DNA from: Symsagittifera roscoffensis
Taxonomy: Eukaryota > Xenacoelomorpha > Acoela > Convolutidae
Direction: 5' to 3'
Assembly: GCF_963678635.1 (NCBI RefSeq)
Contig: NC_087065.1
Coordinates: forward strand, 5,355,209 to 5,419,208
DNA length: 64,000 nt
A program made the translations under genes and the position numbers. Within the stretch, counting starts at the first letter, position 1; every line of letters begins with the position of its first letter. Below, one piece after another: positions 29,501 to 38,307 of this stretch. The notes below the pieces were generated by a model, which saw nothing but the letters and a program-made list of their open reading frames with translations, was not told the DNA's origin and made no database searches.

Positions 29501-32357
29501 TGCAGGACAACTGACACCAGTGGAATGCAACCGACTAACAGTGTCGGAGACAGTGTCGATAGATGAACCCACCGGTGGATACATGGAGATGTTGGAATAC
29601 CGGAACTCGGCTAGAGGGTATGTAGTGGCCCTGGAAGACGAAAAAGCCATGGAGGGTTATCTGGAAATGATGTTGCAAGGCACCACCCTCAAGCAGAAGG
29701 CGTATGGAACTTTGGCGTCGTCTGACGTAGAGGCGGAGACGATCGAGCAGTTAGTGAGCCTTCCATGGAAAGCAGTAGTATTGAGGTATTTCGAAGAAGA
29801 AATGAGGACTACGCCAAGAATACATGCTCTCGTGGCAGTACCTTACGTAAGGACAGAATTACAACTCAGGCTCGCCTGGTGCATGATGGGACTGACTCGC
29901 GAAGAATATGATTCGGAAGAAAGGAAGAGATCAAAGGAGGAAAAAGATTTCCTTATGACGAATCTGAGGGATCTGATAGTCCAGGAGGGAGCAGCAGTAG
30001 CGTGTGCAAAGCGGAGAGACGCTCTCTGTTTCATTCGATTCCTGATAGAGCAGATCTCAGTACCTGCATTAAGCACTTGTGTTAAAATGTTGAAGGAAGG
30101 CGATGAGCGAACGAAAGCCATGTTCTTACTAGCAATGCTGGATATGCAGCAAAGTAAACCGATGAGGGTGAACATGAAAGAACCTGAAGAATTGGAACCC
30201 ATGAAAAAGATAGACGAGATCAGGAGATTCTCAAACAAGGAGTTGAGGCTCACTAAAGAATCTATGGGAGCATTGCCGAAATCCAGTGAATACTGTGGAC
30301 CGATCAAGAAGAAGTCATATAGCTATGTATCCGGGATCATAGGGATAGCGTACAATCCTTTCCTGAGTGAAGACATACGTGATTGCTTCTTTGATTATGA
30401 GCAGGCGGTGTTACTAAGATTCTGGACGTCCAGAATTGTGACGACTAAGAGCGTTAACAATCCACAGGCCAAATTGGGATTGGTCTTGGAAGAAGAGGTG
30501 ACTGCACCTTCAGTACCAAAATCCGACAAGAGAGTGGAATTTGGGTTGGGATTCTCAGATGAATTACTGAGAACGAGCTTGATGGCAGTGTGGGAATTGA
30601 TGAAGCCATCGTGGTGTCCTAGTCCCAACGCTGACTCAATGTTACGGGCGACACAGGACATACAGAGGGAACTGAATGCGGACTGTAACCTGCGTGACCT
30701 CAACATCATATATAATGTGATGATAACAGCCTCTAAGAGCAACGGAGAAGATAGAGTGGAGTTGCCTGGCTGGGGACCAGAAGACTGGGTCAAACCTGGT
30801 AGCTGTCTGGCGGAAGTCTGTGGACTAGAGGGTCACGTTTGTGGAAGTCTAGACTGTGTGAAAACCCTGGAGAAACAACACAAGCAGTTGACGGTATTGT
30901 TTGGAAATGTAGTGATGAAAGCAAGAACGGAAACGGAACTGATAGCAGATTGCCATGGAGGAACCGATGTGAATCTAGTGACAGCACTAGGATTCTACAG
31001 CATGTTTGGTTCTTTAGAGTCACTATTGAATCTAGAACAGAAACATGAGATGGTCACAGCCATCAGCGTAGAAGTATTCCCAGGAGTTCTGCAGACTGAG
31101 CAGAAGTATATAGGAAAATGGAGGGAAGCAATCGAAACGGAGATGAACATCAGACACAGCGAAACTTATTGTAGACCATCAGGAGCACGATATTTGGTGG
31201 GTTCAACGTTGGCTCCAATGTGCAAGAGCAGATACCCTGTACATTTCGTGGCTGTGGACGTGAAGAGTACAAGAACGATCGTGGATCAAGCTTTCTCAGT
31301 GCCAAAGTGCGTGAGATTGGCGAGAATGTCTGAAAAGTCTTACGAGTTACTATGTAAGATGTTCTCAGCAGTTCCAGAGAGAACCAAAGAGGAGTTGGAG
31401 TCAATACTAGGAAAGAAGTTCATGGGATATGTGAGCGGGAACTTCAGTGACTTTGAAAAACAGAAACAGAGAGGATCAACTGTCACAGATTACAATGCAG
31501 TAGATGAGAATGATGAAATCCACCGAGTGATGATGGAAGTGGAACCATTGCTGGAAGCTTCAGGAAAACGCAATTGGAGGAGCATCATGTTGACACATGA
31601 CGAGTTTCCTTGCCACTGCTTGCTGCAGACCTGGTGGTATCCCAAGCGTAGTAATTTGGTGTTGATCTGGGACTCTGGAGAGCTGCTCTCCATGGGTTTA
31701 CCAGATTCATCACAGCCCATAACAATAGTGATAGTGGGAGTTATGATGGCGATACGATGGCTGGAAGCTCATGTGAGAGAAAATAATAGACAGGAGGCAC
31801 CGACGAGAGAACAATTGCAGAAATTAGATTGTCTAAAAGATTTAGATCTTTTTGAGACAATGTGCAAAGTTCTAATCATTCCGATGGAAGTGAAGAAGAT
31901 ATGGGCAAGAAAACGATTGATGCCATGGTTCAGAGCTAACATGACTGCATGGTTGTACGAGTATGCGAAAAAACATATGTCGAAACATGGCAGAGTGTAC
32001 AGTGAATATCAGCTGGACATTGGGGCAGGAGCTTTCAAGCGAGCTTTCGTGACCCATCGGAATGCAGTGACCACCGCTGTGAAAAGAATTTCCAGGACGA
32101 GCGAGCGTAGTGGAAATGAGAAGGCAGAGATGCTGAAAGAAGATTTGGAGAGAAACGTGACGTTGTGTCTCCACAACAGCTTCTGTAGAAACAGAGAATC
32201 AAACGTGGATCCCCTACCTTGCTGTAAACAGAGGGTGGAAGAGCAGAAGTGTTGGAGGACGGCTTCCAACAGCGTCAGGATAGTCAATGACGTGCTACAA
32301 GACACGGAAACCGAGAGTGCGGAGTCAGTGTCACAGGAGGAGGAAATGGAGCATTGA
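26523..32357 (+). CDS. ORF4: giant unrecognised protein of the LTR element (1,944 aa)
   Basis: It shares the frame of ORF3 beyond one TAG, so the two may be one protein of about 2,980 aa. I recognise no enzyme family. Visible are a mostly helical first 620 residues (the start may complete the second SGNH-like module of ORF3); an acidic, Gly/Asp/Ser-rich disordered linker (about 610-740); basic runs PRRRR and KRKR, possible nuclear signals; a conserved cysteine cluster C-X4-C-X6-C-X4-C (about 1428-1445, also in copy 2); and a C-terminal cluster with CLHNSFC and CC (about 1882-1920). It ends in an acidic tail. Copy 2 encodes a homologue at roughly 80% identity over long blocks, so it was maintained as protein. 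No Env features are seen. Confidence 0.7.
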   Translation: MRGFKDHALHMLVLDEVLGLELSNFSRQLKLKPGIDDDHRVITAMSNDLWFRAMEVASEDTRRKNSLETRAHLEAMVLRTKPEANQWLHLNPRVAALGADAFQQGPVMITKIHAYLLKEVNLAENAGEKTAEFVNRMCQITLETFWTQEVKGQEGFERTDSMLEGLGAGWTASFLAKVYPKVSHYLIKEFLQAVVKVSIVELIALFVTFGAENFVKGPVILLTDGIQNLRLDGLLTLIAITHGNLGGLMKLARCPEQMKERVRNLDMKKSTDSWNKIRDLRHTLIQYLLQQNRFGTGEDETIEREEDVRRHVGGMPLLTDLSLAMRIDPLALIRGVTEFVTVIYGPAVTFAFPDVKVEAYRRSVLHLNLISAVDGSTLNWCEQHALRELMSEDLLFAKISEPEMTVINFDDHFCDRMGEVERGHIEVFPKLWNLRPYDKTNGEMTRVPRLTAAYHKVREETKDWGDYKKLPEAIPEFPLIRRMLLGAVSVVQTPRLRAFETNERRVGNFSATMDPYFVGRNAAVLQYTRFAYTDQATRRRISNAATPKPEGFDEEWRGLGLAPMRMRGRTELPEASVILTSVRKEMKAAGVLQTRIFLAPFGCEEIKVVHGEEEDKSAGTLLIPRFQEEADNDKQGPSNSNRDKSEGDDGQGGNRQTEEPMQQDQAGGEDDRASTGGTSSLDFNIFSDLENNADTLETTEPADEGISTLEPPSAFEEMKRNLPERSSPGNTRNNDQRILMESPRRRRIEASARVPFLGTLPEEEWEVHHRDHESRTGCKLDRVAFMEEVWTVIQSYGTQSILKTGLNQPLMREVLDKLDECEGRLSELLIDSATDESEANSPIKMTPQDNEGEVVYLSRTRRGTMRSKMVIDKINAMKMKLGSRVMPRRIGKTKVDSEISMKAGNSAKRKRVEEVMDLGQGDYQLSGTDRILTDIAMVPPILMAGIKSTGYKSKRSDRTLTGATLEMEILSQCGESKMRVFKPSPMNHGKGSVAGQLTPVECNRLTVSETVSIDEPTGGYMEMLEYRNSARGYVVALEDEKAMEGYLEMMLQGTTLKQKAYGTLASSDVEAETIEQLVSLPWKAVVLRYFEEEMRTTPRIHALVAVPYVRTELQLRLAWCMMGLTREEYDSEERKRSKEEKDFLMTNLRDLIVQEGAAVACAKRRDALCFIRFLIEQISVPALSTCVKMLKEGDERTKAMFLLAMLDMQQSKPMRVNMKEPEELEPMKKIDEIRRFSNKELRLTKESMGALPKSSEYCGPIKKKSYSYVSGIIGIAYNPFLSEDIRDCFFDYEQAVLLRFWTSRIVTTKSVNNPQAKLGLVLEEEVTAPSVPKSDKRVEFGLGFSDELLRTSLMAVWELMKPSWCPSPNADSMLRATQDIQRELNADCNLRDLNIIYNVMITASKSNGEDRVELPGWGPEDWVKPGSCLAEVCGLEGHVCGSLDCVKTLEKQHKQLTVLFGNVVMKARTETELIADCHGGTDVNLVTALGFYSMFGSLESLLNLEQKHEMVTAISVEVFPGVLQTEQKYIGKWREAIETEMNIRHSETYCRPSGARYLVGSTLAPMCKSRYPVHFVAVDVKSTRTIVDQAFSVPKCVRLARMSEKSYELLCKMFSAVPERTKEELESILGKKFMGYVSGNFSDFEKQKQRGSTVTDYNAVDENDEIHRVMMEVEPLLEASGKRNWRSIMLTHDEFPCHCLLQTWWYPKRSNLVLIWDSGELLSMGLPDSSQPITIVIVGVMMAIRWLEAHVRENNRQEAPTREQLQKLDCLKDLDLFETMCKVLIIPMEVKKIWARKRLMPWFRANMTAWLYEYAKKHMSKHGRVYSEYQLDIGAGAFKRAFVTHRNAVTTAVKRISRTSERSGNEKAEMLKEDLERNVTLCLHNSFCRNRESNVDPLPCCKQRVEEQKCWRTASNSVRIVNDVLQDTETESAESVSQEEEMEH

Positions 32358-33161
32358 CGAATGGTCGAGAAAACAAGAGGCAGCAAGAAAGAAAATTAGA
32401 AGAATTTAGAAGTTTTAGAACTTCTAAACGACGAAAAAAGAAGAAAACAAAGGGATGATGAAGAAAAGTTAAAACTCAGAATTGTTTTATGTGTGTGAAA
32501 ACTCAAGTGAGAAACCAAGCAACCAAGTTGTAATTGAAAACTGAAACATTTAGTTGAGTTTTGGAATTGTTGTATTTATAAATTTGCATTTTGGTTTTAG
32601 TTGAAGTGGCTTTAGAGACACTCACTTATTATTTATTTAGAAAGGCTTGAGGGAAGAGTATAATTAAATATTCCAGCCTGCATGATTGTTTTTAATCACT
32701 TAGGAAGACTGATAACTTTGTGGTGACATGAAAAACTTGAGTAACTTCTTGAGGAGGGAGGTTGTTGCATTGTTCTTTCTAACCACAAAGTTTCTTAGTT
32801 TTAATACTCAGGACAATAGACAAGCAAGATTTCCGAAGGGAAGGAGCATAGTAGGATAATTTTAGCTTGTTGGTTGGCAGGACTGTCCTGCAAGCCAACA
32901 CCTTTTAAATCTAGGAGAAAAAGTTTCAATCGGGACATTGACACTGGAAGTCAGAAAATATGTTTTATCTTAAGTCATATCCTCAATGTGCAGATTAATG
33001 AAAGAATTTGAAGGCTATAGTGATGTAGTATGATGCCATTTATATTCTGCAGTGAGTCGATGTGACGTAGATAAAAGTAATTTCGTGCATTTTGTAAATT
33101 CTGTTCGATGACACTGTAACCATTTAGAACATTGCGCGATTCAATGAGGACATTGACCGGA
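32358..33161 (+). other. 3' untranslated region of copy 1
   Basis: About 800 nt without open frames. It contains a 9-bp hairpin TTAGAAGTT-TTAG-AACTTCTAA (about 32406-32427) and GCAGGACTGTCCTGC (32877-32891), a short palindrome also present in copy 2 (about 38594-38608). Confidence 0.55.
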
Positions 33162-33175
33162 CTGTCCGGGGAGTA
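33162..33175 (+). promoter_or_regulatory. polypurine tract for plus-strand priming
   Basis: CTGTCCGGGGAG followed by TA and then the LTR. The purine run is short (GGGGAG), but the whole 12-mer is nearly identical to the four internal sites. Copy 2 has the same sequence next to its 3' LTR (38310-38321, minus strand). Confidence 0.65.
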
Positions 33176-34096
33176 TGTGACATTCGACCAGAATGGCCAA
33201 AATGCAATTTATGCAGGATTCGAATTTTGAGCAGTAAGCCTTCCGAGTTGATGATTTCGAAGGATTAGCGACGTTATTGGAACGTTTAGCCAAACGGTGA
33301 GGGCTAGAATATTCTAGTATTTTAAATTTTCAAAAATTCGAATGATGACGTCACGTTTCTGAGAAATGCTGAAACGGCCATTTTAACAAAAAAGCGAGCA
33401 AAAAACAGAACAACTTTTATCTGCGATTGCGAACAGTACGAAAATCGAGATTGGAAAACGACAACGAACTACAGAATAGCAGAGAACGCTCCGAGTTGCA
33501 ACTATTGTGCTGCTACAATAGTTGCAAGGCCGTTGCCAACAACGGTGAAGGGTGAGAACCAGCCTTCCGGATTAGCAAGAAATCAAGAGTAAGGAGCTTG
33601 ATTCGGCGGATTCAAGAATCCGGAAGGGTCTCGGGACGGAAACTTTTATTAACTCACATAAACTTTTAGCATCCTGTCATGTCCTGACTTGAATTTAACT
33701 GATATTTTGATTAGTTTTGACAAGGATGAGGTGCTAGGAGTTGGGGGAAAGGGTTGATCCATCTTCGATGGAGATGATGATTTTTATCTACTGAACAAAA
33801 ACAATAGTAATATGATAAGTAGTAGCCCTGTTTTTAGGAGTGACCTCGTGGTCTGGGGATACAGAGGCCCAGCCATGAGCTCACTAATTTCGCATGTAAT
33901 TCAGTTTATTTGAGCGTTCTGGTCGAAGCCGGAGAACAGTAACGTTTTTGTCAGCCTGATGTAAGAAAGACCACCGAAAAGTACTGGCTTGGTAGAGACG
34001 GTGAAAAACATGCAAAGCTCTGTTTAGACGCTAGCCAGTCGTCTTAAGACTTAGTTTTGTTATCCGTCGATATGTATCTTCCGGGCGAATGTTACA
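33176..34096 (+). repeat. 3' LTR of copy 1
   Basis: 921 bp, same ends and hairpins as the 5' LTR. The only differences are G at 33867 (A at 10257) and T at 33907 (A at 10297). It is followed directly by the rest of non-LTR ORF1. Confidence 0.95.
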
Positions 34097-34661
34097 GTAC
34101 GCACAATTTTGAATGATCTATGCGGAGAAGAAGCTAGCGTTGCGGATCTCTACCGTACTGGGAAGAAAAAAGAAAATGTTGCAAGACCATGATAGTCAAG
34201 CTACCGAACTACTGGCAGTACCGAAAGGTTGGTTACATGTCAGTATTTAGACAGCCGCGTATTCATACTGGTCAGTATTTAGACAAATACTGTTTCAACC
34301 AATCAGAATCGAGACAAAGAAGAAATTAATAATTAATTATTATTTATTTTGGATTATTTATGTTTTTTCTCGATTCTGATTGGTTCATACAGTATTTGTC
34401 TAAATACTGACCAGTATGAATACGCGGCTGTCTAAATACTGGCTGCACTCCCGAAAGGTTCTGGCAAGTACACATAAGTTGAAGGACTCTTCTGACAACG
34501 TCTTTATCTCCCGTGAACTAACGAAAATTGAACTTGAGCTAGAAAAGAATTTGCTGAAATGCCGATACGAACTTATTCAGTCTGGTCAGGTCGCAAAGGA
34601 AAACGCAAAAATCCGTGGTTTGAAACTGTTTATAAACGGACAGGAATATAAATTGGATTGA
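34097..34661 (+). CDS. non-LTR ORF1, C-terminal part (interrupted by a MITE)
   Basis: Continues the frame that ends at 9565. 34097-34230 encodes VRTILNDLCGEEASVADLYR and the typical ORF1 block ending LPNYWQYRKV. The MITE 34231-34450 follows. Then 34461-34661 encodes a charged helical end and stops with KLD. The 10-bp duplication at the MITE sits on codons for YRKV, so removal restores the frame. This C-terminal domain is typical of ORF1 proteins of CR1-like elements and probably binds RNA. Confidence 0.65.
34231..34450. mobile_element. 220-bp MITE with long inverted repeats and 10-bp duplication
   Basis: Flanked by CCGAAAGGTT on both sides (34221-34230 and 34451-34460). The arms of about 75-80 bp are nearly perfect inverted repeats containing CAGTATTTAGACAGCCGCG twice in relaxed form. 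A 9-10 bp duplication with long arms fits the Mutator-like (MULE) group. No coding capacity. Confidence 0.7.
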
Positions 34662-34682
34662 CTACAAGCCAAATTTGTCACT

Positions 34683-37177
34683 ATGTTGCTTATTAATGCC
34701 AGATTCCTCAAAAACCAAACGCCCTGATACATTTACATACAGACATCCTAGACCAAAATGTTGACATCTGTCTTGTTTGCGAAAGCTGGTTGGGTGTTAA
34801 TGTTGATTATTCCTTCATGCTGCCTGGTTACCACCTTGAAAGACATGATCGAAGCCATAAGAATTCCAATAAGCAAACTGGAGGCGGAGTATGTGCATTT
34901 ATTAGGCAAAACCTGTCGTACGCACGGCTACATCCTCTCGGTTCCGATCTTCTTGATATTTTGTGGCTTGACTTCTTCATAAGTCCTCGTGTTTTACTCT
35001 GCTTACTTTACTTCCCTCCAGACGCCTGTAATGCGGAAGCAGTCTCCGAACATATTATTTCCACGGTTGAGAACAGCATGCAAAACACAGGCCATATTTC
35101 GACTCATTGCAATTTGCATCTTGTTAACACCGACCCAACGCGTGGAGCACGAAATCTTGACAAATTTCTATGCGATGACCCGAGTATATTCCAATGCTGC
35201 AAAACGTTTCCTCTTACAGTATCAAGTGACCACCTGGGAGATATTGCAAAGATCGCCAAATCCAAGCATTCACGCAGGAAAATAGTTTTCCGAGACCAAC
35301 GTGTTCAATTTAAACGACCTTGCAATCTTCCGTTGGATCAAAGTGACTTTTCTCAAATTCTGCACACAAATGAGGTCAATCAGGCGGTTTCAGAATTGAG
35401 CCATATCCTCACCTCGTATTTTAACCATTTCTGTCCCTTGCGTCGGGTTTCTCTAAGAAACACTGAGCCACCATTTGTCACACCAGTTGTAAAACTTTTG
35501 CTTAAAAAGAAAAACAAGCTTTTCAAGAAAAGGCGATTTAATGATGCTTTAGCGGTTGCTGCAGAAATTCGCCACCAGATTTTTTCCAATAACTCTCGGA
35601 ACAAACAAAAGGGAAGCGAATCGTGGTGGAAGCAAGTCAACTATTATGTGAAACGTGAACAACCCGTCATTGAAAACCACTTCGACGCAAATGAACTGAA
35701 TTCTCCTTATAATAATATTAGCACTAATCTCGTAAACACGCGGCCTCAAATCTATGACACACATGGCTACCAACTTCCTGTTGTTCATGTACGCCAGGTG
35801 TTTAATTACATATCAAAGTTGAAAAAAACTACTGTTGGCCCTGACGGTCTGCCGTATTGGTTATTTCGTGAAAACGCCCATAGTAAAGCAGAGCCCTTGA
35901 CGCACATGTTTAATCTGTCTTTATCAAGTTCGGTCTTTCCTGAAACTTGGAAAATTGGTTGCATAAAGCCTATTCCGAAGTGCCCCCGTCCATCTAAGTT
36001 TTCTGACCTGCGGCCTATTTGTCTGACTCCTATTATTGCTCGTGTGTTTGAGCGAATTGTCTTTGACAGCTTTGTATCTGAGCGATATCACTCAACCCTG
36101 TCGAACAATCAGTTCGGTTTCCGAAAAGGTTCCTCAACTACGTGCGCGCTTATTAAGCTACTAAACGATGTGTACTACATCCGTTCAGAAAATGACTACG
36201 TTCGAATCATCACTCTTGATTTAAGCAAAGCGTTCGACTCTATTTCTCATCGTGCTATTATTGATGGACTTCGTAAGTCTCACTATAACCCCTTTCTTAT
36301 AAACTGGTTCAACAGTTTTCTTTCTCGTCGCGTTTATTCGACTCTTGTAAACGATCAATTATCTCGTGAACTAACTACCAGTCAAGGCGTTCCGCAAGGA
36401 ACAGTAAACGGACCACCGCTTTTCAACAGTGGTACAAATGACATATCAGTCACAACTGACATTCCTGAAAGACGGTGTAGACTCACTAAATTCGCTGACG
36501 ATTTTACCCCAGTTGTCGGAGGTCGCATAGGTGAACATTACTATGCCAGTGACGTTATTAATGCACTCGAAGTCCAGTTTAACTCCAAAAATTTGACGCT
36601 GAATGACGGTAAAACAAAAGAGGTTCTGTTATCGTTTAAAAAAGGTCAACAACCTAGAACTATTCCTGGAGTTGAACGTGTGATGTCGCGAAAGATACTC
36701 GGAGTCATATTTGACGAAAATCTGTCGTTCAAGGAGCACATTACTGCTATCTGCAAAGCGTCAGTCTTATGTTTATATCTTTTGTTGCGCCTCAAACATC
36801 TGAACTATACAGCGGAAGAGCTGAATTTACTTTATAATTCTTTGGTGATATCTCGACTATCTTACTGCGCGTCTGTTTGGGGTGGTACTTATTCATATTT
36901 ACTAGATCAAATAGACCGAGTTCAGAACAAAGCACGATTTTTTGGTATTATTGACGAAATTGAACCTATTCGTGAAATTATCCGCAAATCTGACCAGGCC
37001 TTGCTACGCAAAATAACCAAGACCGGGTATCTGCATCAGCTATATCATCTCCTACCACGCAGAACGGATTATGCCGCGGATACGCTGCGACCCAGAAACG
37101 CTGGAGTTATGAAGACTAAATTGGAAAAACAACACTGTATTTTCCCTTCGAGAGTTTTAAGAGGAGTGTACACTTAA
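34683..37177 (+). pseudogene. non-LTR ORF2: endonuclease remnant + reverse transcriptase
   Basis: The first codons (from ATG 34683, LLINARFLKN) are in another frame from the long open part that starts about 34720, so there is a frameshift. The AP-endonuclease part keeps ICLVCESWLG and TVSSDHLG but lacks the central catalytic GDFN block, evidently by an internal deletion around 35095-35120. The RT is long and largely intact: KKTTVGPDGLP, LRPICLTPIIARVFER, NQFGFRKGSST, ITLDLSKAFDS and the catalytic KFADDFTP. In QGVPQGTVNGPPLF the usual S-V-L-G-P is altered. It ends at TAA 37177. Without a working endonuclease the copy cannot move on its own. CR1/jockey group by domain order. The exact family is not assigned. 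Confidence 0.75.
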
Positions 37178-37223
37178 AATTGTAAACATTTATTGGATGT
37201 ATTGTCCGATAAAAATAAAAGTT

Positions 37224-37255
<32 letters not shown>
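37224..37255 (+). repeat. (TTG)n microsatellite, 3' tail of the non-LTR element
   Basis: About ten TTG units directly after AAAATAAAAG, in place of a poly-A tail, followed by the putative target duplication ACTAGTAC. Short-repeat tails are usual in the CR1/L2/jockey groups. Confidence 0.75.
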
Positions 37256-37378
37256 ACTAGTACCTTGCCAACACGAAGGTGTTTTTACTCAATTTTTGCT
37301 GAGTATTTGTTAAGCTATTAAAGTATTCGTCGTTGATTACGCTTGAAATTGAAAAAAAAGTTTTTCGCGTTTCAACTC

Positions 37379-38307
37379 TGTAACATTCGCCCGGAAGTAC
37401 ATATCGGCAGAAAACAAAGCTAGGTTCTAAAACGACTGGCTAGCGTCTAAACACAGCTCTACATGCTTTGCACCGTCTCTGCCAAAGCCAGTTCTTACTG
37501 GTGGTCTTTCTAACATCGGGTCGACAAAAACGTTACTGTTTCCGGCTACGGTCAAAACACTCAAATTAACTTAATTATATGCAAGATCAGTGAGCTCATG
37601 GCTGGGTCTCAGTATCCCCAGACCACGAGGTCACTCCTAAAAACAGGGCTACTACTATTTGTTAGATTACTATTGTTTGTGTTCAGTAGAAAAAATCATC
37701 ATCTCCATCGAAGATGGATCAACCCTTTGCCTCAACTCCTAGCTTCTCATTATCTGAAATTGAATCTGGATGATAATTAAATTCAATTCAGGACATAACC
37801 AGTCAGTTGAAAGTTTATATAAAAGCTGAAAGTTTTAATAAAAACAACTTGAGTTCTCCGCCCGAGACCCCTCCGGTTTCTGGAATCCGCGGAAATAACG
37901 CACTTATTTCCTTCCGGAAGGCTGGACACGCTGTCCCAACATCCTTCACCGTTTGCGTGAAATGCTCCGTAACGATTGTAGCGACAATCGTTACAACTGG
38001 GATCGGTTTTGGACAATTTCCAGTTATCTGAATTCTCTGTTATCTGATTCACTATTTCTTTCGTTTTTTTTTCCTCTGCAACTATTGTTGTTATGTTTCT
38101 TTCTCGTTTTTCTCCAAAATGGCCGTTTCAATCATTTCTCGGAAGTGTGACGTCACAAATCGAAATCTTAAAATTTAAAATTTCCAGTATACTCTGATTC
38201 GTCTAATGGTTTAAATAACGTCGCTAATCTGCTAAAATCGTTAATCTTCCAGGTCAGCGACTACGAATTCGAAATTGCATTTTCGTCCATTCTGGTCGAA
38301 TGTCACA
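37379..38307 (-). repeat. 3' LTR of copy 2
   Basis: Plus strand begins TGTAACATTCGCCCGG and ends CGAATGTCACA, the reverse complement of the copy 1 LTR ends. About 929 bp and clearly diverged from the copy 1 LTRs. It keeps both LTR hairpins. The adjoining PPT-like site is 38310-38321. Confidence 0.9.

Larger units (their letters stand above)
9566..34096 (+). mobile_element. giant Ty3/Gypsy-like LTR retrotransposon, copy 1 (24.5 kb)
   Basis: Two direct 921-bp LTRs (9566-10486 and 33176-34096) differ at two sites (10257/33867 and 10297/33907), so the insertion is recent. They begin TGTGACATTCG and end CGAATGTTACA. Only GTA is shared by the two flanks, shorter than the usual 4-5 bp. Excision restores ORF1 of the host non-LTR element in frame. 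Inside are a 3-kb leader, a single-frame gag-pol with a macro domain candidate, and a second coding unit with an SGNH hydrolase and a giant unknown protein. The length is about four times that of a usual Gypsy element. Giant Gypsy elements (Burro) are known from planarians. Whether this is the same clade cannot be told here. Confidence 0.9.
8959..37255 (+). mobile_element. CR1/jockey-type non-LTR retrotransposon, split by two later insertions
   Basis: The parts are the 5' end and ORF1 start (about 8959-9565), the ORF1 remainder (34097-34230 and 34451-34661), ORF2 (34683-37177) and a TTG-repeat tail (37224-37255). Removing the giant LTR element and the 220-bp MITE rejoins ORF1 in frame at both junctions. 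ACTAGTAC flanks the whole unit. A PHD-finger ORF1 followed by an ORF2 with endonuclease and RT is the CR1/jockey plan. The copy is dead: ORF2 has an N-terminal frameshift and lacks a central endonuclease segment. Confidence 0.75.

Noticed and set aside
23412-32357. ORF3/ORF4 as a retroviral envelope gene
   Set aside because: No signal peptide, no fusion peptide and no membrane anchor near the C-terminus, which is acidic and Cys-rich upstream. Only the position resembles env.
9566-34096. A Polinton/Maverick or other large DNA virus-like element
   Set aside because: True LTRs, RT, RNase H, a PPT and gag zinc knuckles are present. No polymerase B, packaging ATPase or capsid genes of that group are seen.
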